From assembly GCA_964616825.1 (NCBI GenBank), contig CAZTSX010000004.1, forward strand, positions 106,416 through 170,415: 64,000 bases of DNA. Reading direction: 5' to 3'. Positions 50,520 to 59,200 of the stretch are shown piece by piece. Within the stretch, counting starts at the first letter, position 1. Each line of letters begins with the position of its first letter. The translations under genes were made by a program, and so were the position numbers. The DNA comes from QYOJ01 sp964616825. GTDB lineage: Bacteria > Bacteroidota > Bacteroidia > Bacteroidales > FEN-979. Under the pieces are notes generated by a model. That model did no database searches, was not told the DNA's origin, and saw only the letters and a program-made list of their open reading frames with translations.

Positions 50520-51173
50520 ATGAAACGAACTATATTTCTGCTCTTTGTTCTGGTTTTGGGCCTCGCTGCAACACCTCCCTCCTACCAGATCGCTTTACTG
50601 AAATACCGTGGTGGGGGTGATTGGTATGCAAATCCCACATCTCTGCCCAACCTTGTAAAATTTGTCAACCGGAACCTGGGAACCAATATCAGCGAAGAGA
50701 TCGCAACAGTGGATATAGGAAGCAGAGAGATCTTCAATTACCCTTTCGTGCATCTCACCGGACACGGCAATGTCCTTTTCTCGGTCAAAGAGGCTCAGAA
50801 TTTACGGGAATACCTGATTGCCGGAGGATTCTTACATATCGACGACAACTATGGCCTGGATAAATTTATTCGCCCTCAGATGAAGCTGGTTTTCCCTGAA
50901 CTTGAATTCGTTGAATTGCCCTTTTCTCACCCAATATATCACCAGAAATATGATTTCCCGAACGGCCTGCCTAAAATCCATGAACACGACAATAAAGCGC
51001 CCCAGGGTTTCGGACTGCTATGGGAGGGAAGGCTGGTCTGCTTTTATACCTACGAATGTGATCTGGGTGATGGCTGGGAAAACCAGCAGGTGCACAAAGA
51101 TTCGGACGCTTCCAGAATGAATGCCCTCAAGATGGGAGCAAACATAATCTCCTACGTTTTTACTCAGGAATAG
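50520..51173 (+). CDS. Exported DUF4159 domain protein
   Basis: 217 residues with a signal peptide (MKRTIFLLFVLVLGLAATPP) and a DUF4159 domain: IALLKYRGGGDWYANPTSLPNLVKFVNRNLGTNI, FNYPFVHLTGHGNVLFS, LREYLIAGGFLHIDDNYGLDKFIRPQMKLVFP and CDLGDGWENQQVHKD. DUF4159 proteins often accompany MoxR/DUF58/BatA-type gene clusters and have a glutamine-amidotransferase-like fold without a known reaction. Here it stands alone; a DUF58 gene and a BatA-type gene lie 4 and 11 kb away. Confidence 0.88.
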   Translation: MKRTIFLLFVLVLGLAATPPSYQIALLKYRGGGDWYANPTSLPNLVKFVNRNLGTNISEEIATVDIGSREIFNYPFVHLTGHGNVLFSVKEAQNLREYLIAGGFLHIDDNYGLDKFIRPQMKLVFPELEFVELPFSHPIYHQKYDFPNGLPKIHEHDNKAPQGFGLLWEGRLVCFYTYECDLGDGWENQQVHKDSDASRMNALKMGANIISYVFTQE

Positions 51174-51181
51174 TAATGAAG

Positions 51182-51254
51182 CTGGTGAAATGGTGAGTAG
51201 TGTCATTGCGAGGAACTAAGTGACGTGGCAATGGTGAACTGGTGAGTTGTTGCG
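51182..51254 (+). repeat. Octamer repeats interrupted by a dispersed element
   Basis: CTGGTGAA and ATGGTGAG (51182-51197), then a TGTCATTGCGAGG element (51201-51231), then ATGGTGAA, CTGGTGAG and TTGTTGCG (51231-51254). The octamers match the TTGGTGAA type of the prfA leader. It looks as if the dispersed element lies inside an octamer array. Confidence 0.6.
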
Positions 51255-51281
51255 GTGTTGTTTCGTTTTGTAGTACCTTTG
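51250..51281 (+). promoter_or_regulatory. Promoter of the mscS-type gene
   Basis: TTG (51250-51252), 21 bp, TACCTTTG (51274-51281). The -33 TTG is itself part of an octamer unit, so the repeat may have supplied or replaced the upstream promoter element. The leader is about 55 nt. Confidence 0.6.
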
Positions 51282-51340
51282 ATTGCCGGTTTACTTATGC
51301 ATCGGAGACAAATATCGGTATTAACATAGATCATTGTAAC

Positions 51341-52177
51341 ATGACTTTCAAAGAGTTTCTGGAATACCATCTCCTCGAAATTGGAAACTTCTCTCTTACC
51401 GTTTCCGAATTGTTTATCCTCCTGGTCATCATCATCGCGACCTGGTTAATCCTGTTCCTAATCAAGCGACTGGTTCTGAGAACTATTTCCAAAGACAAGC
51501 ATGTCGCTGGAAGGCAGTACTCGGTCTTTTTACTGATTCGATATTTATTATGGATCATTGCCATCGTGGTGATCATTGAAGCGATCGGCATCCGGATGAC
51601 CATCCTGATAGCCAGTTCTGCAGCACTTCTGGTAGGACTAGGGCTGGGGCTGCAACAGATATTTCAGGATATCGTTTCTGGCATATTCATCCTGTTTGAG
51701 GGGACCATCAAAGTGGATGATGTATTGGATGTCGGAGGTATTGTTGGAAGGATCAAAGAGATCCGGTTACGAACTTCAACACTGCATACGCGAGATGGAA
51801 CAGTGATGATCATCCCCAACCATAAGTTCATCAATGAGAATGTAATCAACTGGAGTCATAACCTGAAGCCTACACGATTCAATGTTCAGGTCGGAGTCTC
51901 ATACAGTTGCAATGAAGTGCAGGTTCGGGATATTTTATATCAATGTGTTTCCGAGCATACTGAAGTGATCAACGATCAACCTGAGATCAAACCTATCGTA
52001 CGAATCATCGACTTTGGTGACAGTGCGGTGGTATTCGAGATCCTCTTCTGGAGCCACAACATGTTCTGGATCGAGAATATCAAGAGTGATATTAGATTCA
52101 GCATCCGGAAAAAATTCCATGAACACGGGATCGTGATTCCGTTCCCGCAGAGAGACGTTCACTGGAAGAAAGACTGA
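51341..52177 (+). CDS. MscS family mechanosensitive channel
   Basis: A small-conductance channel that releases solutes on osmotic downshock. The 278 residues from ATG 51341 (MTFKEFLEYHLLEIGNFSLT) have three membrane helices. TM3 contains ASSAALLVGLGLGLQQIFQDIVSGIFILFEG, the Gly/Ala-packed pore helix. The beta domain follows with VDDVLDVGGIVGRIKEIRLRTSTLHTRDGTVMIIPNHKFINENVINWS. The reading from 51242 is rejected because it contains the promoter and has no family support. It converges on valS across inverted decamer repeats. Confidence 0.92.
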   Translation: MTFKEFLEYHLLEIGNFSLTVSELFILLVIIIATWLILFLIKRLVLRTISKDKHVAGRQYSVFLLIRYLLWIIAIVVIIEAIGIRMTILIASSAALLVGLGLGLQQIFQDIVSGIFILFEGTIKVDDVLDVGGIVGRIKEIRLRTSTLHTRDGTVMIIPNHKFINENVINWSHNLKPTRFNVQVGVSYSCNEVQVRDILYQCVSEHTEVINDQPEIKPIVRIIDFGDSAVVFEILFWSHNMFWIENIKSDIRFSIRKKFHEHGIVIPFPQRDVHWKKD

Positions 52178-52181
52178 AAGA

Positions 52182-52316
52182 ATTGCCATGATATTGCCAC
52201 GGTATTGCCAATTATTACCAGACAATTTTCTTTGTTCTTTATGGCAATTCTTTTTTTATGGCAACTCATGTTCAATTTATGGCAATTATTTTAATGGCAA
52301 TCTATGTCAATTCTCT
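52182..52316. repeat. Inverted decamer-type repeats between convergent mscS and valS genes
   Basis: The left part has three ATTGCCA units (52183-52212); the right part has four TGGCAA units on the same strand (52241-52300) plus a variant ATGTCAATT (52303-52311), so the halves are inverse complements and could form a long imperfect hairpin. The right end overlaps valS: its TAG stop (52302-52304) lies in an ATTGACATAG unit read on the minus strand. Confidence 0.7.
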
Positions 52317-54950
52317 TAGCTTCTTCTCCAGTACCCTGATTCGTGCTTCAGCATCTGACTGCTTCTTTCGTTCTGATGCAACTACTTTCTCCGGAGCATT
52401 CTTGATGAATTTCTCATTTTTGAGTTTCTTCGCTACTGAAGCCAGAAAGCCGCGGGTGTACTTCAGCTCATCCTGAAGCTTTTGAATTTCTTCTTCCAGA
52501 TTAACCTGGCTTGTGAGAGGAATGTAAAACTCAGTAGTACGTACAATGAATGATACTGTTCCGGGTTGTTTTTCATTTACATAACTCAAGTTGTCGATTC
52601 CGCACAATTTAGCAACCAGGTCGTCAAATGTGTGATCGACCGGCTCATCGTTATTTTTCCTGATCATTAACCTGATGGTCTCCTTTAGTGGAAGATTATT
52701 CTTTTTCCTCGCTGTACGGATAGCCGTAACCACCTCTTTGGCAAACTCAAACGACTTCAACAATCCGGCATCATTGTCATTGCGAGCGAAGCGAAGCAAC
52801 GGCAGCCGGCAAACCATGATAGATTCACCCTCTTTTCTCTCGCGTAATAACTGCCAGATCTCTTCCGTGATAAAAGGAAGGAACGGATGGATGATCAGAA
52901 CAAGCTCTTCGAAGAAATTGATAGTAGAGGCCAGCGTTTGACGATCAATGGGCTTCTGATACGCAGGCTTAACCATTTCGAGATACCATGAACAGAAGTC
53001 GTCCCAGAAAAGTTTATAGATTGCCATCAACGCTTCCGAAAGCTTATACGATGCAAACAATTCTTTGATCTCTTTCAGGGATTCAGCCAACACACTTTCG
53101 AACCATATTACAGAGACCTGGTTTGATTCGGATTGCCTCAGATGATCATCTACCTGCCAGTTCTTTACCAAACGAAGTGCATTCCACATCTTGTTGCAGA
53201 AGTTGCGTCCCTGCTCGATCAGACCTTCATCAAAGAGAAGGTCGTTTCCTGCCGGTGAACAGAGAAGCATTCCCATTCTGACAGCATCGGCGCCATATTG
53301 ATCAATCAAATAGAGAGGCTCGGGTGAATTGCCCAGTGATTTCGACATCTTTCTGCCCATCTTATCCCGTACGATACCAGTGAAATAGACATTGTGGTAA
53401 GGAATATCCTGCCGGTACTCCAACCCTGCCATGATCATTCTTGCTACCCAGAAGAAGATAATCTCGGGTGCGGTGACCAGGTCGTTTGTCGGGTAGTAAT
53501 AGTTAATGTCCTCATTATCCGGTTTCCGGATGCCGTCGAAGACCGAGATGGGCCACAGCCAGCTGGAGAACCAGGTGTCCAACACGTCTTCGTCCTGGGT
53601 TAAGTCGTGAATCGTGAATCGTGAATCGTGAATCGTGACTGAGGACTGGAGTTTCTCAAACGCTTCTTCTCTTGTTTTTGCTACGACCACCGTTCCATCA
53701 GGCAGATACCAGGCGGGGATGCGGTGTCCCCACCAGAGTTGGCGCGAGATACACCAATCCTGAACATTCTCCATCCAGTGGCGGTACATGTTCTTATATT
53801 TTACCGGATGAAAAGAAACCGTATCGCTCTCCACTACGTCAAGCGCAGATTTGGCTAATTCTTTCATCTTCAGAAACCACTGTACAGAAATACGCGGCTC
53901 TATGACTTCATCCGTTCGTTCAGAATATCCAACCTTATTCTCATAATCCTCGATTTTCACTAACTGGCCTGCTTCTTTCAAATCCTGAACGATTTTCTTC
54001 CGAACTACAAACCGGTCTTGATCAATATAACGTTGAGCAGCTGCACTCAGGGTTCCGTCCGGATTGATTGTATCGATTACCTCAAGTTTATGTTTCAACC
54101 CGAGAATGTAATCATTAACATCATGTGCCGGAGTAACTTTCAGGGCGCCGGTGCCAAACTCACGATCAACGTATGTATCAAATATCACAGGTACCGAGCG
54201 GTTGATCAAAGGGATCTGGATCCTCTTTCCCTTCAGATGTGTATATCTTTCATCGTCGGGATGGACGCATATTGCGGTATCTCCAAGGATTGTTTCCGGC
54301 CGTGTGGTAACAATTGTAATCCACTTATCACTCCCCTCCACTTTGTATCTCACATGATAGAGCTTCGATCGAACCTCCTTGTAAATAACTTCTTCGTCGG
54401 AGAGAGCTGTTAACGCCTTAGGGTCCCAGTTGATCATCCGGGCGCCACGATAGATCAAACCTTTGTTATACAGATCAATGAAGACGTCGATGACCGATTC
54501 ATAGCGGGCCTCATCCATGGTAAAACATGTCCGTTCCCAATCGCAGGAAGCACCCAGTTTTTTCAGCTGCTCGAGAATGATTCCACCATGTTTTTCCGTC
54601 CAGTCCCATGCATGATCCAGGAACTCCTTCCGCGACAGGTCCAATTTCTCAATCCCCTCCTCCTTCAATTTTGATACGACTTTTGCCTCGGTGGCGATCG
54701 AAGCATGATCTGTTCCCGGCACCCAGCAGGCATTCTTCCCTTCCATCCTTGCTTTCCGAATCAATATATCCTGGATCGTATTATTGAGCATATGTCCCAT
54801 GTGTAACACACCCGTCACGTTTGGGGGCGGGATGACAATACAGTATGATTCCCGGTTGTCAGGTTCTGAATGAAAGTACCCTTGTTTCATCCAGTACTCA
54901 TACCATTTAGATTCTACCAACGAAGGATTATATCTGGATGTTATCTCCAT
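52302..54950 (-). CDS. valS: Valine--tRNA ligase with two repeat-derived inserts
   Basis: ValRS charges tRNA-Val and edits Thr. The 882 residues have the HIGH motif as HMGH (50-53, PPPNVTGVLHMGHML), the CP1 editing domain (TTRPETILGDTAICVHP, FGTGALKVTPAHD), VLDTWFSSWLWPIS, the KMSKS loop (GRKMSKSLGN) and a C-terminal coiled coil (VNLEEEIQKLQDELKY). Residues 439-449 are TIHDSRF plus TIHD, encoded by the antisense of GTGAATC heptamers (53607-53634), just before the conserved DEDVLDTWFSS. Residues 718-727, LLRFARNDND, come from a dispersed element (52775-52800). Both sites are loops in the family, so the enzyme is probably functional. The stop codon is within a decamer repeat. Confidence 0.95.
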   Translation of the reverse strand: MEITSRYNPSLVESKWYEYWMKQGYFHSEPDNRESYCIVIPPPNVTGVLHMGHMLNNTIQDILIRKARMEGKNACWVPGTDHASIATEAKVVSKLKEEGIEKLDLSRKEFLDHAWDWTEKHGGIILEQLKKLGASCDWERTCFTMDEARYESVIDVFIDLYNKGLIYRGARMINWDPKALTALSDEEVIYKEVRSKLYHVRYKVEGSDKWITIVTTRPETILGDTAICVHPDDERYTHLKGKRIQIPLINRSVPVIFDTYVDREFGTGALKVTPAHDVNDYILGLKHKLEVIDTINPDGTLSAAAQRYIDQDRFVVRKKIVQDLKEAGQLVKIEDYENKVGYSERTDEVIEPRISVQWFLKMKELAKSALDVVESDTVSFHPVKYKNMYRHWMENVQDWCISRQLWWGHRIPAWYLPDGTVVVAKTREEAFEKLQSSVTIHDSRFTIHDLTQDEDVLDTWFSSWLWPISVFDGIRKPDNEDINYYYPTNDLVTAPEIIFFWVARMIMAGLEYRQDIPYHNVYFTGIVRDKMGRKMSKSLGNSPEPLYLIDQYGADAVRMGMLLCSPAGNDLLFDEGLIEQGRNFCNKMWNALRLVKNWQVDDHLRQSESNQVSVIWFESVLAESLKEIKELFASYKLSEALMAIYKLFWDDFCSWYLEMVKPAYQKPIDRQTLASTINFFEELVLIIHPFLPFITEEIWQLLRERKEGESIMVCRLPLLRFARNDNDAGLLKSFEFAKEVVTAIRTARKKNNLPLKETIRLMIRKNNDEPVDHTFDDLVAKLCGIDNLSYVNEKQPGTVSFIVRTTEFYIPLTSQVNLEEEIQKLQDELKYTRGFLASVAKKLKNEKFIKNAPEKVVASERKKQSDAEARIRVLEKKLRELT
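52775..52800 (+). repeat. Dispersed TGTCATTGCGAG element inside valS
   Basis: The 26-bp element begins TGTCATTGCGAGCGAAGCG and ends AAGCAAC; it is antisense to valS and adds LLRFARNDND in frame at residues 718-727. The first 12 bases are identical to copies at 50414 and 51201. Confidence 0.75.
53607..53634 (+). repeat. Four GTGAATC heptamers inside valS
   Basis: Four identical GTGAATC units with partial units on both sides (53604-53639). Three units equal 21 bp, so the frame is kept and the minus strand encodes a 7-residue repeat (TIHDSRF). The unit is the same as the core of the 49610-49686 array. Confidence 0.9.
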
Positions 54951-54959
54951 AATTCAACG

Positions 54960-55895
54960 CTAAAATAACTTATTTCTTTTTACCAGATAAGGCAATAGTA
55001 CTTGCTCGAAGCCCGCATTGATATCGGCTTCTATCAGGTCAATACGATATTGCCCGCATTTAAGCTTCAGATTTTCCATGAATCGTTTTACCGATTCCAT
55101 ATACTGCTCCTTCACCTGGGATGGGAAAAGCTTGATTTGCTGACCCGTCTCCACATCAATAAACCGGGAAGGCCGGTTCTCAAACGTAAAATCGAGCTCC
55201 TTCGAATGGTCAGTTACATGGAACAGGATCACTTCATGCTTGTTGTGTTTGAGGTGCTGCAGGGCTGCAAAGAGCTCATCATGATTAGAGCTGTTCTCGA
55301 ACATATCGCTGAAGATGATTACCAGTGACCGTTTATGAATCCGTTCTGCCAGTTCGTGAATAGTATCCGCTATAGCCGTTCTTTTCCGGGTATCAGGAGC
55401 TATCGGGTGGATTCGTTTCTCCAGTTCGCTAAAAAGATACTTGTGATGGATATTACTCGATTTAGCCTGTGTATGCAATTCGATCTGATCCGAAAAGATA
55501 CTCAATCCGGCCGCATCCCTCTGCTTTTTAAAAAGATAGATAAGTGCTGCACTGATATAGATCGAAAAGGTGATTTTATTGCAATGATCAATATCCGGTT
55601 TCTCCAGAACCGGGTAATACATGGAGGAAGAGTTGTCGATCAGTACCTGGCACCTCAGATTGGTCTCTTCCTCATACCGCTTAATATAAAGACGGTCAGT
55701 ACGGCCGTAAAGCTTCCAGTCTATGTTCCGGATCGACTCACCCGCATTGTAGAGGCGGTGTTCGGCAAATTCGACTGAGAAACCGTGAAACGGACTCTTA
55801 TGAAGTCCTGTGATGAAACCTTCTACCACCTGGCGGGCAAGAAATTCCAGGGAACTGAACTGCTCCAGACGTGATTGCTCAATTGTGGGAACCAT
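54960..55895 (-). CDS. DUF58 domain protein (MoxR-associated type)
   Basis: 311 residues of the DUF58/VWA-like family that usually works beside MoxR AAA ATPases. Evidence: ARQVVEGFITGLHKSPFHGFSVEFAEHRLYNAGESIRNIDWKLYGRTDRLYIKRYEEET is the conserved DUF58 core, with LIDNSSSMYYP as the degenerate metal-ion site and LVIIFSDMFENSSN. No membrane helix. No MoxR gene is adjacent. It lies 9 bp before valS and 32 bp after trxA, with an octamer repeat in the latter gap. Confidence 0.9.
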   Translation of the reverse strand: MVPTIEQSRLEQFSSLEFLARQVVEGFITGLHKSPFHGFSVEFAEHRLYNAGESIRNIDWKLYGRTDRLYIKRYEEETNLRCQVLIDNSSSMYYPVLEKPDIDHCNKITFSIYISAALIYLFKKQRDAAGLSIFSDQIELHTQAKSSNIHHKYLFSELEKRIHPIAPDTRKRTAIADTIHELAERIHKRSLVIIFSDMFENSSNHDELFAALQHLKHNKHEVILFHVTDHSKELDFTFENRPSRFIDVETGQQIKLFPSQVKEQYMESVKRFMENLKLKCGQYRIDLIEADINAGFEQVLLPYLVKRNKLF

Positions 55896-55898
55896 AAG

Positions 55899-55927
55899 TT
55901 ATCCAGTCATCCAGCATCTAGTATCTA
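55899..55927 (-). repeat. Short octamer array between trxA and the DUF58 gene
   Basis: TTATCCAG, TCATCCAG, CATCTAG (7 bp) and TATCTATT run up to the trxA stop and fill nearly all of the 32-bp gap. The units equal the octamers at the end of the 24525-24598 array. Confidence 0.7.
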
Positions 55928-56245
55928 TTAAAGGTGTTTTTCAATAATTGCTTTATAGTTAGCCTTTGGAACAGCGCCTATCTGCTTATCAACCACCTCT
56001 CCGTTTTTGAAGAATAGTACAGTAGGAATATTACGTACCCGGTAAGTCGCAGTGGTTGAGGGATTTTCATCTACGTTTAGCTCACCGGCAATAATCCGGT
56101 CGCTATACTCATCTGCCAATTCGTGAACGATCGGTCCAACCATCCGGCAGGGGCCACACCATTCAGCAGTCAGGTCTACAACGGTTAATTTATCCGCCTT
56201 GATGACCTTTTCATCAAAGTTAGCATCAGTGAAAGTTTCAAACAT
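55928..56245 (-). CDS. trxA: Thioredoxin
   Basis: A cytoplasmic dithiol reductant for ribonucleotide reductase and other enzymes. The 105 residues carry the WCGPC active site (VVDLTAEWCGPCRMVGPIV), the buried Asp region of the N-terminus, the cis-proline loop RNIPTVLFFKNGEVVDKQIGA and no signal peptide. It has its own -7 box and lies 43 bp after dnaE. Confidence 0.95.
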   Translation of the reverse strand: MFETFTDANFDEKVIKADKLTVVDLTAEWCGPCRMVGPIVHELADEYSDRIIAGELNVDENPSTTATYRVRNIPTVLFFKNGEVVDKQIGAVPKANYKAIIEKHL

Positions 56246-56276
56246 AGTTTTTCAATTTTCGATTTTAGATTGAGTG

Positions 56277-56284
56277 CAAAATTA
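56277..56284 (-). promoter_or_regulatory. -7 promoter box of trxA
   Basis: On the minus strand TAATTTTG fits TAnnTTTG, 31 bp before the trxA ATG and 4 bp after the dnaE stop. A matching -33 element would fall inside dnaE and is not obvious. Confidence 0.45.
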
Positions 56285-56288
56285 CGAT

Positions 56289-59200
56289 TTATTCCTGAGA
56301 TACCCTTGAGTCCAGCTCTTCAGAATCTGCCAGCACATCCATCATTGCCCTGGAGTTCACTTTGTATTTTCGTGATGGGAGGTCGATTGCCAGATCGTTG
56401 TCCCTGTCCACCACCCTGATTCGCAGATTGCATTTTCCCCTGTTCTGCTTAGCTACCTCATAGGTCTTTATGATCAATCCCTCTGTCAATTCATTCAGGT
56501 TTATCGTTACGGTAAAACTCTTGGCATGTTTCTCCATCACTTCCGAAAGAAGTGTCATGCTGGAGATTTTCACCCGAAATTGATCAGGTGCATCGTACCG
56601 GCTTTCTACCCTTGCCTTCACAAAAACATACATTCCCTCCTCAAGCAAATGACGCCATTTCAGATAATCTTCCGTGTAGATAAAAAGATTCATTGTGTCA
56701 AGGTAGTCTTCCACAGTAAAAGATCCGTAAGGTTTTCCGTTCTTGCCTATCTTATGGTTGGCTGCGATAATGATCCCTGCGAATGAAACATCCTGACCCT
56801 TTAATGTGCGCATATTGGCTTTCAGTTTCTCAAGGTTGATATTACAGAAACTCTGCATCTCTACCTTAAAGTCATCCAGGGGGTGACCTGACATATAGAA
56901 GCCGGCAATCTCTCTCTCATGCTGAAGCTGTTCTATTCGCGACCAGGGTGGGCACTCCGGCAACTGAAGTTCAGTCATTTCGATCTCCTCATCTTCGCCA
57001 AAAAGTGATTGCTGTGATGAGTTCTTCCGGGCTGTATAATCAGCAGCATGACGGATCACCTTCTCCAGGAAGATGTGTTCATCTGAAGGCTCCTGGAAAA
57101 AATATTGGGCGCGGTGTGTGTTCTCAAATCCATCGAAAGCTCCGGCTTTGGCCAGCGCTTCAAGACAACGTTTATTAACAGCATGGGAGTCCACACGAGT
57201 CGTTAGATCAAAAATTGAGATAAAGGGACCATTCTCTGCACGCTCCTCAATGATACTCATCACAGCTGACTCCCCTACATTCTTAATACCGGCCATTCCA
57301 AAACGGATCTCATCACTCTTGTTCACCGTAAACCTGAGTTCGCTTTCATTAACGTCAGGTCCTAGTACGGGAATCTTCATGCGGTTGCACTCTTCGATGA
57401 AATTGGTGATCTCCTTCAGATCGGTCAGGTTTCGGCTCAGAACAGCAGCCATAAACTGATGGGGATAGTGGGCTTTGAGGTAGGCCATCCGGTAAGCCAC
57501 ATAGGCATAGCATGTACTGTGTGATTTATTGAAGGCATAGTTGGCAAACGCCTCCCAATCCTTCCAGATCTTGGTTACGTACCTCTCATTGTACCCATTT
57601 TGTTTACAACCATCAACGAATTTTGGTTTCAACTCATTCATCATCGGTATGATCTTCTTTGCCATAGCCTTCCGAAGAGAATCGGCTTGCCCTTTAGAAA
57701 ATCCGGCCAGCAATTGGCTCAGCAACATCACCTGTTCCTGGTAAACAGTAATCCCATATGTATCTTCGAGATACTTTTCCATTTCTGGAATGTCATACAC
57801 GATCTTCTCTCGTCCGTGCTTCCTGTTGATGAAACTTGGAATATACTCCATAGGGCCAGGTCGGTAGAGGGCATTCATGGCAATCAGGTCCTCGATCTTA
57901 TTCGGCTTGAGTTCCCGGAGATACTTCTTCATCCCATCTGATTCAAACTGAAATATTCCGGTGGTTTTCCCTTTGCTGAACAGTTGATAGGTTAACTTAT
58001 CATCAAGGGGAATGGTTTCGATATCAATGTCGATCCCTTTGGAGTTCTTAACATTTTTTACTGCATCGTTGATAATGGCAAGGGTTTTCAATCCCAGGAA
58101 ATCCATCTTGAGCATCCCGGCCTTCTCGATGTGGTCTCCGTCATACTGCGTAACCAGCAGGTTTGAGTCTTTAGAGATGGTGATGGGGATATGCTCTATC
58201 AGGCTGTTTTTTCCAATGATGATACCACAAGCATGAAGTCCTGTTTGCCGGATAGAGCCCTCCAGTGCTTCTGCGTACTTCAGTGTTTCAGAAACAAGCT
58301 TGTTTGCAGATACCCGGGCCGCTTTGAGCTCCGGTGTTTCCTCATATGCTTTCTTAAGCGTGATTCCTGGTCTGGTTGGCACCAGTTTGGTGATCCGGTT
58401 AACCTCATCCAGGGGCATCTGGTGTACCCGGGCTACATCCCGGATAGCTCCTTTGGCGGCCATGCTTCCGAATGTAATGATCTGAGCTACTTTGTCGGAC
58501 CCATATTTGTCCATCACCCACTTCAAAACCTTGTCACGCCCATCTTCATCGAAGTCGATATCGATATCCGGCATGGAGACCCGGTCGGGATTAAGGAATC
58601 GCTCGAAGAGGAGATCGTATTGAAGCGGGTCCACATCCGTAATCCGGGTACAGTAAGCAACAACAGATCCGGCTGCAGAGCCACGACCCGGACCAACGGA
58701 TACACCCATCCCACGCGCGGCATTGAGTAAATCCTGAACAATTAGAAAATAGCCCGGGTAACCCATCTTTTTAATAGTCTCCAACTCGAAACCAATACGT
58801 TCCCGTAGCTCATCCGAGATCTCGGGATATCGCTTCTTTGCTCCTTCGTAGGTGAGGTGTTGCAGATATGTGTCTGCGTCTTTGAATCCATCCGGAATGG
58901 GAAAATCCGGCATAACCGCTTCTCTGTCAAGGCTGAATTTCTCAATCTTTTCCAGAATCTCTATTGTATGGTCGAGTGCCTCCGGAACATCCTCGAAGAG
59001 TGCATTCATCTCCTCTTTGGATTTAAGCCACTCCTGTCCTGTATAGCGAAGCCTGTCGATATCGGTCATCACTTTGCCGGTATTGACACACAGTAACCGG
59101 TCATGAGCTTCAGAATCCGTCTCATTCAGGAAATGGACATCGTTAGTCGCGATCAGTTTTACGCCTGTCTTTCTTGATAATTCGATAAGTGCCTTATTTA

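Noticed and set aside
51242..51340. N-terminal extension of the MscS protein
   Set aside because: It covers octamer repeats and the TACCTTTG promoter box, and is Cys-rich without homology.
17490..53639. CRISPR arrays as an explanation for the tandem repeats
   Set aside because: Units are 7-10 bp and contiguous, with no unique spacers, and no cas genes are nearby.
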